This document shows positions 6,863 through 13,298 of a stretch of 13,298 bases of DNA, one piece after another. Position 1 is the first letter of the stretch. Every line of letters begins with the position of its first letter. Below the pieces are notes generated by a model. It was not told the origin of the DNA, did no database searches, and saw only the letters and a list, made by a program, of their open reading frames with translations. The stretch comes from Prolixibacteraceae bacterium (GTDB taxonomy: Bacteria; Bacteroidota; Bacteroidia; Bacteroidales; Prolixibacteraceae): NCBI GenBank assembly GCA_016931875.1, contig JAFGDX010000090.1:1-13298 (forward strand), read 5' to 3'. The position numbers were made by a program, and so were the translations under genes.

Positions 6863-8059
6863 TTAGTTTTTTGTTTTTGGCAGAATCAGATTCAGAATAA
6901 TACCCACAGCGGCAGCCAAACCAATTCCGGCCAGCGAAAACGTTCCGTACTGAATAACTGCGCCGCCAATGCCCACCGTTAAAACCACCGAAACAATTAC
7001 CTGGTTGCGGGTTTCTGAAAGATTGCTTTTTGAATCGACCAGAGTTTTAATGCCTATGGAAGCTATCATTCCAAAAAGAAGTAACATAATTCCACCCAGC
7101 ACCGATTGCGGAATGGTTTTTAAAAAGCCGCTGATTTTACCAACAAAGGCAAAAACAATGGCGGTTATGGCGGCAACGCGCATAACAAAAGGGTTGGTTA
7201 CTTTGGTTAACGAAATGGCGCCGGTTACTTCGGAGTAGGTTGTGTTGGGCACGCCACCAAAAAAACCTGCAACGGCTGTAGCAATCCCGTCGCCAAGAAG
7301 TGTACGGTTTAACCCCGGTTTTTCAATAAAGTTTTTATCGCAAACACCACCCAGCGCATACATGTCGCCCACGTGTTCAATTACCGGGGCAATGGCCACC
7401 GGAATCATGTAAAGAATAGCCTGCCAGCTAAATTCGGGCACGGTAAACTCCGGTATCATAATCCATGAAGCCTCAGAAATGGCGGAATAATCAACTCTTC
7501 CTAAAACCAGGGCTACAATATATCCCACGGCAATTCCCACAAAAACAGGAATGAGTTTAATCATCCCCTTGCCAAAAATAACCGTTACTACTGCCGCTGC
7601 CAGTGCAATTACCGCAAGCAGCCAGTCGGTTTTGGCCATGTCGACTGCCGATGTTGCCAGCGACAACCCTATGATCATAATTACCGGGCCAACTACTACT
7701 GACGGGAAAAGTTTTTCAACAAATCGGATTCCCCTGAGTTTAACCAGAACGGAAACAATGCCGTAAACCAGACCAACAGCTATTATTCCGGACAGTGTCC
7801 CGGGCCAGCCAAATAGCCTGGTTGCCTCAATAATTGGAGCAATAAAAGCAAAACTGCTTCCAAGAAAAGCCGGCACCATTCCCCGGGTAACAAGATGAAA
7901 AATCAGTGTTCCGATGCCTGCGGTGAACAGGGCTACAGAAGGGTCGATTCCTACCAGAAGCGGCACCAGAACAGTTGCCCCGAATGCAACAAATAAAAAC
8001 TGAATACCTAAAACGCTGTTTTTAAAGGTGAATTGTTCACGAAAAGAATTTGGCTTCAT
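6863..8059 (-). CDS. uraA: NCS2-family uracil/xanthine permease (UraA-like)
   Basis: This inner-membrane proton-linked nucleobase transporter has about 398 residues and strong resemblance to E. coli UraA. In the longer numbering from the upstream TTG, it has FGATVLVPLL (44-53), IFHLVTRGMVPAFLGSSFAF (71-90), PVAIAPVIEHVGDM with E246 matching the substrate-binding Glu of UraA, GLNRTLLGDGIAT, and NTTYSEVTGA with the second binding Glu E295. These residues favour uracil over xanthine. The frame is open to a TTG at 8113, but the ATG at 8059 gives MKPNSFREQF and an N-terminal tail of the usual length before FGATVLVP, so I chose it. It is convergent with the DUF4130 gene, leaving only 22 nt, and sits downstream of a strong terminator, so it is its own transcription unit. 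No upp or pyrimidine gene is visible nearby. Confidence 0.92.
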   Translation of the reverse strand: MKPNSFREQFTFKNSVLGIQFLFVAFGATVLVPLLVGIDPSVALFTAGIGTLIFHLVTRGMVPAFLGSSFAFIAPIIEATRLFGWPGTLSGIIAVGLVYGIVSVLVKLRGIRFVEKLFPSVVVGPVIMIIGLSLATSAVDMAKTDWLLAVIALAAAVVTVIFGKGMIKLIPVFVGIAVGYIVALVLGRVDYSAISEASWIMIPEFTVPEFSWQAILYMIPVAIAPVIEHVGDMYALGGVCDKNFIEKPGLNRTLLGDGIATAVAGFFGGVPNTTYSEVTGAISLTKVTNPFVMRVAAITAIVFAFVGKISGFLKTIPQSVLGGIMLLLFGMIASIGIKTLVDSKSNLSETRNQVIVSVVLTVGIGGAVIQYGTFSLAGIGLAAAVGIILNLILPKTKN

Positions 8060-8166
8060 GTACTGTGATTTTAATTTTTTGGCAAGAATAGCTTTTTCTT
8101 TTGGTGCGTTCAAAAAAAGATATCAACGGAAACCGTATGTTTTGTTAGTAACCAAAAAAGCAAAAA

Positions 8167-8196
8167 GAAACCCGTTTCTGCCGGGAAACGGGTTTC
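8167..8196 (-). terminator. Strong intrinsic terminator of the DUF1080 gene, possibly bidirectional
   Basis: The sequence contains a perfect 12-bp stem, GAAACCCGTTTC at 8167-8178 and GAAACGGGTTTC at 8185-8196, with a 6-nt loop (TGCCGG). On the minus strand it is followed by a T-rich run (CTTTTTGCTTTTTT), 12 nt after the stop of the DUF1080 gene. The plus strand side also ends in a T-run (ATTTTTTT), so it could work both ways. It insulates the permease downstream. Confidence 0.85.
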
Positions 8197-8207
8197 TTCT
8201 ATTTTTT

Positions 8208-9002
8208 TTATTGAAGGACTTCCTGTGGAATCTCCTTTATCGGTTTTATCTGAATCGATCGGACAAACAATTCGCCACCTTCCGATTGAAGTTGAATTTT
8301 ACCTTTTGAAAGTGGTTCAATTGAATTGGGGCCTAAATATTTCCCCGAATTGTAGTTGATCATGTTTACTTTTCCGTTTACAACATGAACCGAAGTTCTG
8401 TCGAAACAATACAATTCTATTTTATTCCATTGCCCAACAGGGTTTTCAAAATCGCCATCCTTGGCCACAATTTTGGTGTCGGTGTCCGGAATGGAAGGTA
8501 TTTTATCAGCATCTTTTGAATAAACGTATCTGCCCTTATCGTTTTGTACCATGGGTATTTCGCAATAGGATTTTCCCATCCGGTACGAATCGCCAATATT
8601 TCCTGACATCAGCTGCAATTCGTGCGAGCTCATCCATACACCAATTCCCTCGCCAAATTCACCGTAGCTGTGATAAAGAAGCCCGCTGTTTCTGTTGGAG
8701 TAAACTTTTTCACCCCATTTAAATTCCATGGTCAGATGGTAATTTTCAAACTCTTCCTTGGTAGCCAGAGAAGCGTTTACTTCGCCCGAAATTCTGATTA
8801 CTTTTTCACCGTCAAGTTCAACAACTGAAAACAGGTTTAACGGGTCTTTGTTAAGTCCAACAGGTTCACCGTTTTCTTCCAGGGCACCAACCCAGGTTTC
8901 CCATCCGGTCAGATCCTGTCCGTTAAATAAAGGTTGCGATGGTTCTTCTGTGGCACAGGAGCTAAAAATTAAAATAAGGAAAAGAAAAAATGTATTTTTC
9001 AT
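8208..9002 (-). CDS. DUF1080 (3-keto-disaccharide hydrolase family) lipoprotein
   Basis: This 264-residue lipoprotein is predicted to be exported to the periplasm or outer membrane. A hydrophobic signal (MKNTFFLFLILIF) ends in SSC with the lipidated Cys at 16. The body is a concanavalin-like beta-sandwich of the PF06439 family. It shows LFNGQDLTGW at 25-34, NRNSGLLYH at 103-111, GQWNKIEL at 190-197, VHVVNGK at 205-211 and the closing GKIQLQSEGGELFVRSIQI at 234-252. Characterised relatives hydrolyse 3-keto-glycosides made by sugar oxidoreductases. No oxidoreductase is adjacent here, so the substrate is open. The length is typical and there is no truncation. It is bounded by two terminators (one ending the upstream HTH gene, one ending this gene), so it must carry its own promoter in the 9003-9029 region, which is very short; partial readthrough from upstream is also possible. 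Confidence 0.9.
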   Translation of the reverse strand: MKNTFFLFLILIFSSCATEEPSQPLFNGQDLTGWETWVGALEENGEPVGLNKDPLNLFSVVELDGEKVIRISGEVNASLATKEEFENYHLTMEFKWGEKVYSNRNSGLLYHSYGEFGEGIGVWMSSHELQLMSGNIGDSYRMGKSYCEIPMVQNDKGRYVYSKDADKIPSIPDTDTKIVAKDGDFENPVGQWNKIELYCFDRTSVHVVNGKVNMINYNSGKYLGPNSIEPLSKGKIQLQSEGGELFVRSIQIKPIKEIPQEVLQ

Positions 9003-9020
9003 ATTTAAAAGGTTTAGATG

Positions 9021-9055
9021 ATAAAAAAAAACTGCCCTTCAAATATAGGACAGTT
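9021..9055 (-). terminator. Intrinsic terminator of the small HTH gene
   Basis: On the plus strand AACTGCCCT (9030-9038) and AGGACAGTT (9047-9055) pair with one mismatch around an 8-nt AT-rich loop. On the minus strand the stem is followed by TTTTTTTTAT, the classic U-tract, about 35 nt after the stop of the HTH gene. It lies only 28 nt upstream of the ATG of the DUF1080 lipoprotein. Confidence 0.75.
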
Positions 9056-9089
9056 TCTCTAAATATTTTTGTGAAGAGTTTCTTTTTTG

Positions 9090-9344
9090 TCAGATTGCTT
9101 CCGTTTCTATAATTTCTTTTGCCCTGTCTAAAATTTTTGTGTCGTCGATGAGAACTATTCCTCCGTTTGGCCCCGGTTCCATGTGAATTCCTACTGCAGC
9201 TCCTTTGGTGTAATTTGCGCCTCCAAAATAATTCCTGACGGTTTCTTCGGTAACTTCAAATTCTTGCGCTATTTTTTTTATCGAACCGTCAGGCAAGCTG
9301 TCTTTTATTTTGCGCAGCTCGTTAAATGTGATTTTACGCTCCAT
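9090..9344 (-). CDS. Small helix-turn-helix protein, conserved Bacteroidota type
   Basis: This 84-residue protein has a compact N-terminal helix-turn-helix. MERKITFNELRKIKDSLP forms helix one. SIKKIAQEFEVTEETVRNYF (21-40) is a clear helix-turn-helix pair with the GSIKKIA...V...TVRNYF pattern of LacI/MerR-like or sigma-factor-like DNA readers. It is followed by GG, a short linker, and an unusual glycine-rich tail GIHMEPGPNGGIVLIDD (52-68). A last helix, TKILDRAKEIIE (69-80), closes the protein. The size and tail match a small DNA-binding protein family I associate with Bacteroidota. No specific regulon is known to me. It is monocistronic with its own terminator, and lies downstream of the peptidoglycan-enzyme gene but separated by 251 nt. 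Confidence 0.78.
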   Translation of the reverse strand: MERKITFNELRKIKDSLPDGSIKKIAQEFEVTEETVRNYFGGANYTKGAAVGIHMEPGPNGGIVLIDDTKILDRAKEIIETEAI

Positions 9345-9595
9345 GTCTTATTTGTTTTTTTGATTATACTATTATAAAGAACTTATTGTATCTGTAAAAA
9401 TAAAATTAATAATTTAATAACCTGCATATAAAATACAGGTAATCCTTAAAAAGCTTAAATTCAAATGCATTTTGTTGGATGAACCCGGCATTTTGTGTAT
9501 TGTAAGTTTTTTGAATCCAGTTTCTTATGGTTTGATTTTTACTTGTTTAACAGAATATATGCACACAATAATTAACATTTTTTAATAATTCTGTG

Positions 9596-12544
9596 TTAAT
9601 TCTCTTTTATACAATCGTAAATTGCCTGGTGCATTGCCGTGCGTATGTTCAACTGGTATAATTTCTGATTTTCACGCGTTGGGTGAACGCGGTTCGACAT
9701 GAAAATATAAAGTAGCCCGTAGTCCGGGTCGGCCCAGGCAAAAGTTCCGGTAAAACCGCTGTGCCCGAAACTGTTGGCACTTGCATCTACAGCCGGGTAT
9801 GCATCTTTCAGGGAATTTTTGTAATTGTCTATTAACGGTTTGTCAAAACCCAATCCCCTGCGGTTGTTGTTTTGCGGGTATTGAATACGGATAAATTCAT
9901 TTACGGTTTTTTCTGAGATATATCTCCGGCCCCCGAAATATCCTTTTTGAAGGTACATCTGGAAGAGCTTTGCCAAATCGTTGGCTGTCCCAAAAAGTCC
10001 GGCATTTCCCGAAATTCCTCCCATCATGGCAGCACCCTCATCGTGTACAAAACCACGCACCGTTTCCATGCGGAACAAGTCGTCTTTTTCTGTTGGAATG
10101 ATATTCTTCATCGGGAAGTATTTGTAAGGGTTGTAAGTAATTGTGTATGCTCCCAGCGGTTTGTAAAAGGTATCTTTTACATATTCCTCGTATGATTCGC
10201 CTGTTAAATTGCTAATTATATCGGGGTACAAATAAAAACTTAAGCCAGAATATAAATACCTGGAGCGGGGCAACAGTTTTGAATCGCGAATGCTATCGTA
10301 CATGATTCTTCTGAAATGGTAGTTCATGTACAGTTCGGGGGAAACACGCACATTAAATTCGGAAGATGGTGCGTGTTTGAAAACCGAAGAACTCAGGCGT
10401 TTGTTTTTGTCGAGTGTCATCTGCCAGAAAGGTATCCAGGACGCCAGCCTTGCCTGGTGAGCCAGAATTTCGCGCACTTTCAGGTTTCTTTTGTCGGCAA
10501 CATTAAAATCCGGCCAGTAACGGCTAAACGGGGCATCCAGGTCCATTTTTTTTTCGTCTGTCAGTTTCATCAAAGCGGGCAACGGGCCGGTAACTTTGGT
10601 TAGCGAAGCCCAGTCGTATAAATTGTCTTTTTCTACTTTTTGTTCTTTTGAATAGGTGTGAAAACCGTAACATTTATGAAAAATTACTTTTCCGTCTTTG
10701 GCAATTAGCACCTGGCAGCCGGGGTAAGCTTCTTTGTCAAGCCCCAGCATGGCAATTGAATCGATTTTGTGTTCCAGCAATTCAGAATTTATTCCCACTT
10801 CTTCAGGGAGAGTGTAGGCCAGCGAGTTATTTTTCTGTACTTCAATACTGTCATTTAAATGAAAACGCGAATCAACCGTAACCGGCAATCTTCCGGTTGC
10901 CTCGTTAGCTCCAAATACTAACTGTGCTGCCAGTTCCTGTGTTAAATCATTATCCTGGTAGGCAACAATCAGCCCCTTTGCACGATGAATATTCTCAAAG
11001 TGTTTCATCGCGTAAGCATTTCCGAAGAAAACAACCACTGCATTGTTTTTAGTAATAATTTCAGAAACAGTGCGTTGCTGAATACTGGTTGTACCGTATT
11101 GCCGCGACGGATAAACATGAATGCCATGAATTCCGGCAATTACAAGATTGTAATTTTCCATTAAAATGTGCAGCCTGGCCAGCTCTTTTGCAGTAGCATC
11201 TTTTGGAAGGAAATAGTGATCGACCACGGTGTATTTTTCCAGCATTTTCTGGAAAGGGGTAATATCACCAGTGCCAACAGAGATGGCTGCAATCCGGAAG
11301 GAATCGAGATGTTGCACGGGAAGAATATTAGCTTCGTTTTTTGTAACTGTAAGGGCGCCTTTTATTAATTGCCGGTTGGTCATCTCGTAATAAGGCGAAT
11401 GGAGCCTGTTTGTCAAATGTTTGAGCTGTGCCGGTTGGTATTCATTCAATTTCACCCAGCGTTTTAAAGCAAGCACTTTGCGGCATTTTTCGTCAATCTC
11501 GGCTGTAGTAAGTTCACCGTTTAACAGCCCGTTTTTTACCGATTGAATTGCTTTATTCAAATCAGGAACAAATTCAATCATATCATTTCCGGCTTTTAAT
11601 GCCTCCAGTTCAGCATTGCCATTTTCGGTTCGGACTCCCTGCATGTTTATGGCATCGGTAATAACAAATCCTGAAAATCCGATTTCATTTTTGAGGTATT
11701 CTGATATTATTTTTTTTGAAAGGGAAGACGGGATTCCCGAATTGTCAAGAGATGCAACACTGAGATGGGCTGACATGATACCGCTGATTCCTTTTTCGGC
11801 CAGATAGCGAAACGGGTAAGTTTCCAGCGTATCCATTCTTTCTTTCGAATGTGTGAGAACCGGAAGGGTTTTGTGCGAATCGGTTTGTGTATCGCCGTGG
11901 CCCGGAAAATGTTTCGCAACCGGTATTACGCCAACATCCTGCATTCCTTTGGCAATTTGCCAGGCTTTGTTGGCCACATTTTCCTTGTCTTCACCAAACG
12001 AACGAAAATTGATAACCGGATTTTGCGGGTTGGTATTTACATCGGCCACCGGGGCAAAATTCATATGAATCCCCATCTGTTTTAACTGGTTTCCAATATC
12101 GCGCCCCATCTGATAAACAAAGGCATCGTATTTTACCGCGCCAATTGCCTGGGCATTCGGATATTCAACCGTACTGTCGATACGCATCGGTAATCCCCAT
12201 TCGCCATCAATGGCAATTAAAAGAGGAGTTTCCGAATGATCCTGAAATTCGTTGATCCAGCCCGCGGTTTTTACAGGAGTTCCCTGCATTACCAAAACAC
12301 CGCCCGGTTTATACTTTTCAATCTGACTGATAACATTGTTTTTGCTGGCATCATTTTGCGTCGGATATGCTGTAATCATCATCAACTGGGCAATTTTTTC
12401 GTCAATGGTCATACTGTCCAGTTGCCCGTTCACCCACGGGTCGTTTAAAAAGTGCAGAAATGGCGGGTCGGATGCCGCCAGATGGTTTGAACTTATCAGA
12501 AGAATAAAAATGATACCTGCAATTATTTTGGTTACCTGATTCAT
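9596..12544 (-). CDS. Exported NagZ-like GH3 beta-N-acetylglucosaminidase fused to a beta-lactamase-fold serine hydrolase
   Basis: This 982-residue two-enzyme fusion probably acts on peptidoglycan fragments. An N-terminal signal peptide (cleavage near residue 24, HLAAS) exports it. Residues about 40-365 are a GH3 barrel with the NagZ signature KHFPGHGDTQTDSH (211-224; H224 and D222 of the general-acid motif) and nucleophile D297 in VITDAINM. Residues about 385-565 look like a GH3 C-terminal alpha/beta domain. Residues about 580-980 are a class-C beta-lactamase/PBP-like domain with SLTK (S647, K650), YSG at 765-767 where YxN is usual, and HSG at 928-930 as the third box. In Bacillus subtilis the separate proteins NagZ and AmiE carry these two domain types and act in sequence on muropeptides, so the second half may be an amidase; esterase or other specificity remains possible. 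It is divergent from the NamZ-like gene across a 203-nt gap. Confidence 0.93.
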   Translation of the reverse strand: MNQVTKIIAGIIFILLISSNHLAASDPPFLHFLNDPWVNGQLDSMTIDEKIAQLMMITAYPTQNDASKNNVISQIEKYKPGGVLVMQGTPVKTAGWINEFQDHSETPLLIAIDGEWGLPMRIDSTVEYPNAQAIGAVKYDAFVYQMGRDIGNQLKQMGIHMNFAPVADVNTNPQNPVINFRSFGEDKENVANKAWQIAKGMQDVGVIPVAKHFPGHGDTQTDSHKTLPVLTHSKERMDTLETYPFRYLAEKGISGIMSAHLSVASLDNSGIPSSLSKKIISEYLKNEIGFSGFVITDAINMQGVRTENGNAELEALKAGNDMIEFVPDLNKAIQSVKNGLLNGELTTAEIDEKCRKVLALKRWVKLNEYQPAQLKHLTNRLHSPYYEMTNRQLIKGALTVTKNEANILPVQHLDSFRIAAISVGTGDITPFQKMLEKYTVVDHYFLPKDATAKELARLHILMENYNLVIAGIHGIHVYPSRQYGTTSIQQRTVSEIITKNNAVVVFFGNAYAMKHFENIHRAKGLIVAYQDNDLTQELAAQLVFGANEATGRLPVTVDSRFHLNDSIEVQKNNSLAYTLPEEVGINSELLEHKIDSIAMLGLDKEAYPGCQVLIAKDGKVIFHKCYGFHTYSKEQKVEKDNLYDWASLTKVTGPLPALMKLTDEKKMDLDAPFSRYWPDFNVADKRNLKVREILAHQARLASWIPFWQMTLDKNKRLSSSVFKHAPSSEFNVRVSPELYMNYHFRRIMYDSIRDSKLLPRSRYLYSGLSFYLYPDIISNLTGESYEEYVKDTFYKPLGAYTITYNPYKYFPMKNIIPTEKDDLFRMETVRGFVHDEGAAMMGGISGNAGLFGTANDLAKLFQMYLQKGYFGGRRYISEKTVNEFIRIQYPQNNNRRGLGFDKPLIDNYKNSLKDAYPAVDASANSFGHSGFTGTFAWADPDYGLLYIFMSNRVHPTRENQKLYQLNIRTAMHQAIYDCIKEN

Positions 12545-12707
12545 ATATTTTACGGCTTGTTGTACTATAACTTTATTTTTGCCCGTTTATTTGGCATGCA
12601 CAAAGAATAATAATTTTACTGGGAAAAATATTTTTTTCTTTATCACACCATGTGTAACTTACACCAATAATTTTTGTTTAATTCAACTTAACTGAATGAA
12701 TAAAAAT

Positions 12708-12737
12708 TTGTTGCAAAATTGTAAATGTATAAGTTTT
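12708..12737 (+). promoter_or_regulatory. Weak candidate promoter of the NamZ-like gene
   Basis: TTG at 12708-12710 is followed after exactly 19 nt by TAAGTTTT at 12730-12737, one mismatch from TAnnTTTG. It lies 10 nt before the ATG at 12748, so the transcript leader would be only a few nucleotides long, which makes the call tentative. The remaining 12545-12707 region is AT-rich and divergent, and probably holds the promoter for the GH3 fusion on the minus strand, but no clear match was found. Confidence 0.3.
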
Positions 12738-12747
12738 AATAAAACAG

Positions 12748-13298
12748 ATGACAAAATTAATCGGATATTTTTTACCTCTTATTTTGGCCGGATTCTTAGG
12801 TGAAAATAATACAAAAGAGCTAAAATGCGGGGCAGACCAACCCGAAAAGTATCTGCCAATTCTTCAGGAGAAAAATGTTGGGCTGGTGGTGAATCACACT
12901 TCATTGTCGGGTAATGTTCACCTGGTGGATTTTCTGTTGGAAAACCAAATAAAAGTAGCGAAAATATTTGCGCCGGAACATGGTTTCAGAGGCGAGGCCG
13001 CGCCGGGAGAGGAAATAAAAGGCGGGGTGGATTCCAAAACAGGAGTGGCGGTTGTTTCACTTTACGGGGAAACCCGGAAACCAACTCCTGAACAACTGGA
13101 AGGAATTGATATGGTTGTGTTTGATATTCAGGACGTGGGGTGCCGGTTTTATACCTACATTTCCACACTTCATCTGGTGATTGAAGCCTGTGCAGAGAAC
13201 GATATTCCGTTGATTGTTCTTGACCGCCCCAACCCAAATGGCGATTATATTGCAGGGCCTGTTCTTGAAAAGGAATTCCAGTCGTTTGTGGGAATGGA
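12748..13298 (+). CDS. namZ: NamZ-like (DUF1343, GH171) exo-beta-N-acetylmuramidase, partial
   Basis: The first 183 codons are in the window; the gene runs off the right edge. A short hydrophobic leader (IGYFLPLILAGF) suggests export. The body shows the DUF1343 motifs: VVNHTS (47-52), FAPEHGFRG (74-82, with the conserved Glu at 77), SLYG (104-107), FDIQDVGCRFYTYIST (125-140) and LDRPNPNG (158-165). NamZ enzymes release N-acetylmuramic acid from non-reducing ends of peptidoglycan chains. The divergent neighbour joins a NagZ domain and a serine hydrolase, completing a GlcNAc-, MurNAc- and possibly peptide-removing set. The reading frame is not among long frames on this strand only because it is cut; the ATG at 12748 is the natural start, with AAAACAG ahead of it. 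The family call is confident. Confidence 0.88.
   Translation, partial: MTKLIGYFLPLILAGFLGENNTKELKCGADQPEKYLPILQEKNVGLVVNHTSLSGNVHLVDFLLENQIKVAKIFAPEHGFRGEAAPGEEIKGGVDSKTGVAVVSLYGETRKPTPEQLEGIDMVVFDIQDVGCRFYTYISTLHLVIEACAENDIPLIVLDRPNPNGDYIAGPVLEKEFQSFVGM

Noticed and set aside
9419..9442. ACCTG / CAGGT inverted repeat in the gap upstream of the HTH gene
   Set aside because: Only 5 bp of stem with an 11-nt AT-rich loop; this is expected by chance in AT-rich DNA, and the gap 9345-9595 otherwise shows nothing.
9548..9600. AT-rich imperfect inverted repeat just after the stop of the GH3 fusion gene
   Set aside because: The pairing is interrupted and almost all A-T, with no following U-tract on the minus strand, so it cannot be called a terminator.
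12986..13237. 83-codon minus-strand frame opposite the NamZ-like gene
   Set aside because: The plus strand carries a clear DUF1343 reading frame; the antisense frame has a low-complexity proline/leucine-rich sequence with no motif.

Overview
The window looks like chromosomal DNA from a member of the Bacteroidota, probably an environmental or marine Marinilabiliales/Prolixibacteraceae-type organism (taxon inferred). The reasons are AT-rich intergenic DNA, few Shine-Dalgarno sequences, TAnnTTTG-like -7 boxes, a DUF1080 lipoprotein, a very long GH3 plus serine-hydrolase fusion, and a DUF1343/NamZ gene. It holds twelve gene calls and one short gene fragment. I found no RNA gene, CRISPR array, insertion sequence or prophage.

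Left block (1-2962, all minus strand): a TrkA-type NAD-binding regulatory subunit, cut by the window edge, lies 13 nt downstream of a TrkH/KtrB-type K+ channel subunit. Between TrkH and the next gene is a 61-codon fragment that resembles the N-terminus of an SLC12-like permease. It has a good Bacteroidota -7 box in front of it, so it sits in the presumed leader of the trk operon. Upstream is a small cytoplasmic-type thermonuclease (SNase fold). Part of this block is visibly more AT-rich than the DNA to its right.

Middle block (3338-6840, plus strand): a small STAS/SpoIIAA-like protein, a DUF302 protein, an SLC13/DASS sodium:anion symporter with a recognisable promoter, and a TIGR03915/DUF4130 DNA-metabolism protein. 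The radical-SAM partner usual for that last family is absent from its immediate surroundings.

Right block (6863-12544, minus strand): an NCS2 uracil-type permease, a DUF1080 (3-keto-disaccharide hydrolase family) lipoprotein with a strong terminator, a small helix-turn-helix protein with its own terminator, and a 982-residue exported enzyme. That enzyme joins a NagZ-like GH3 beta-N-acetylglucosaminidase to a beta-lactamase-fold serine hydrolase. Divergent from it, and cut by the right edge, is a NamZ-like (DUF1343) exo-beta-N-acetylmuramidase. These last two genes carry the same three activity types as the muropeptide-rescue cluster of Bacillus subtilis (NagZ, AmiE, NamZ). They probably form a peptidoglycan turnover locus and are the most interesting part of the window.
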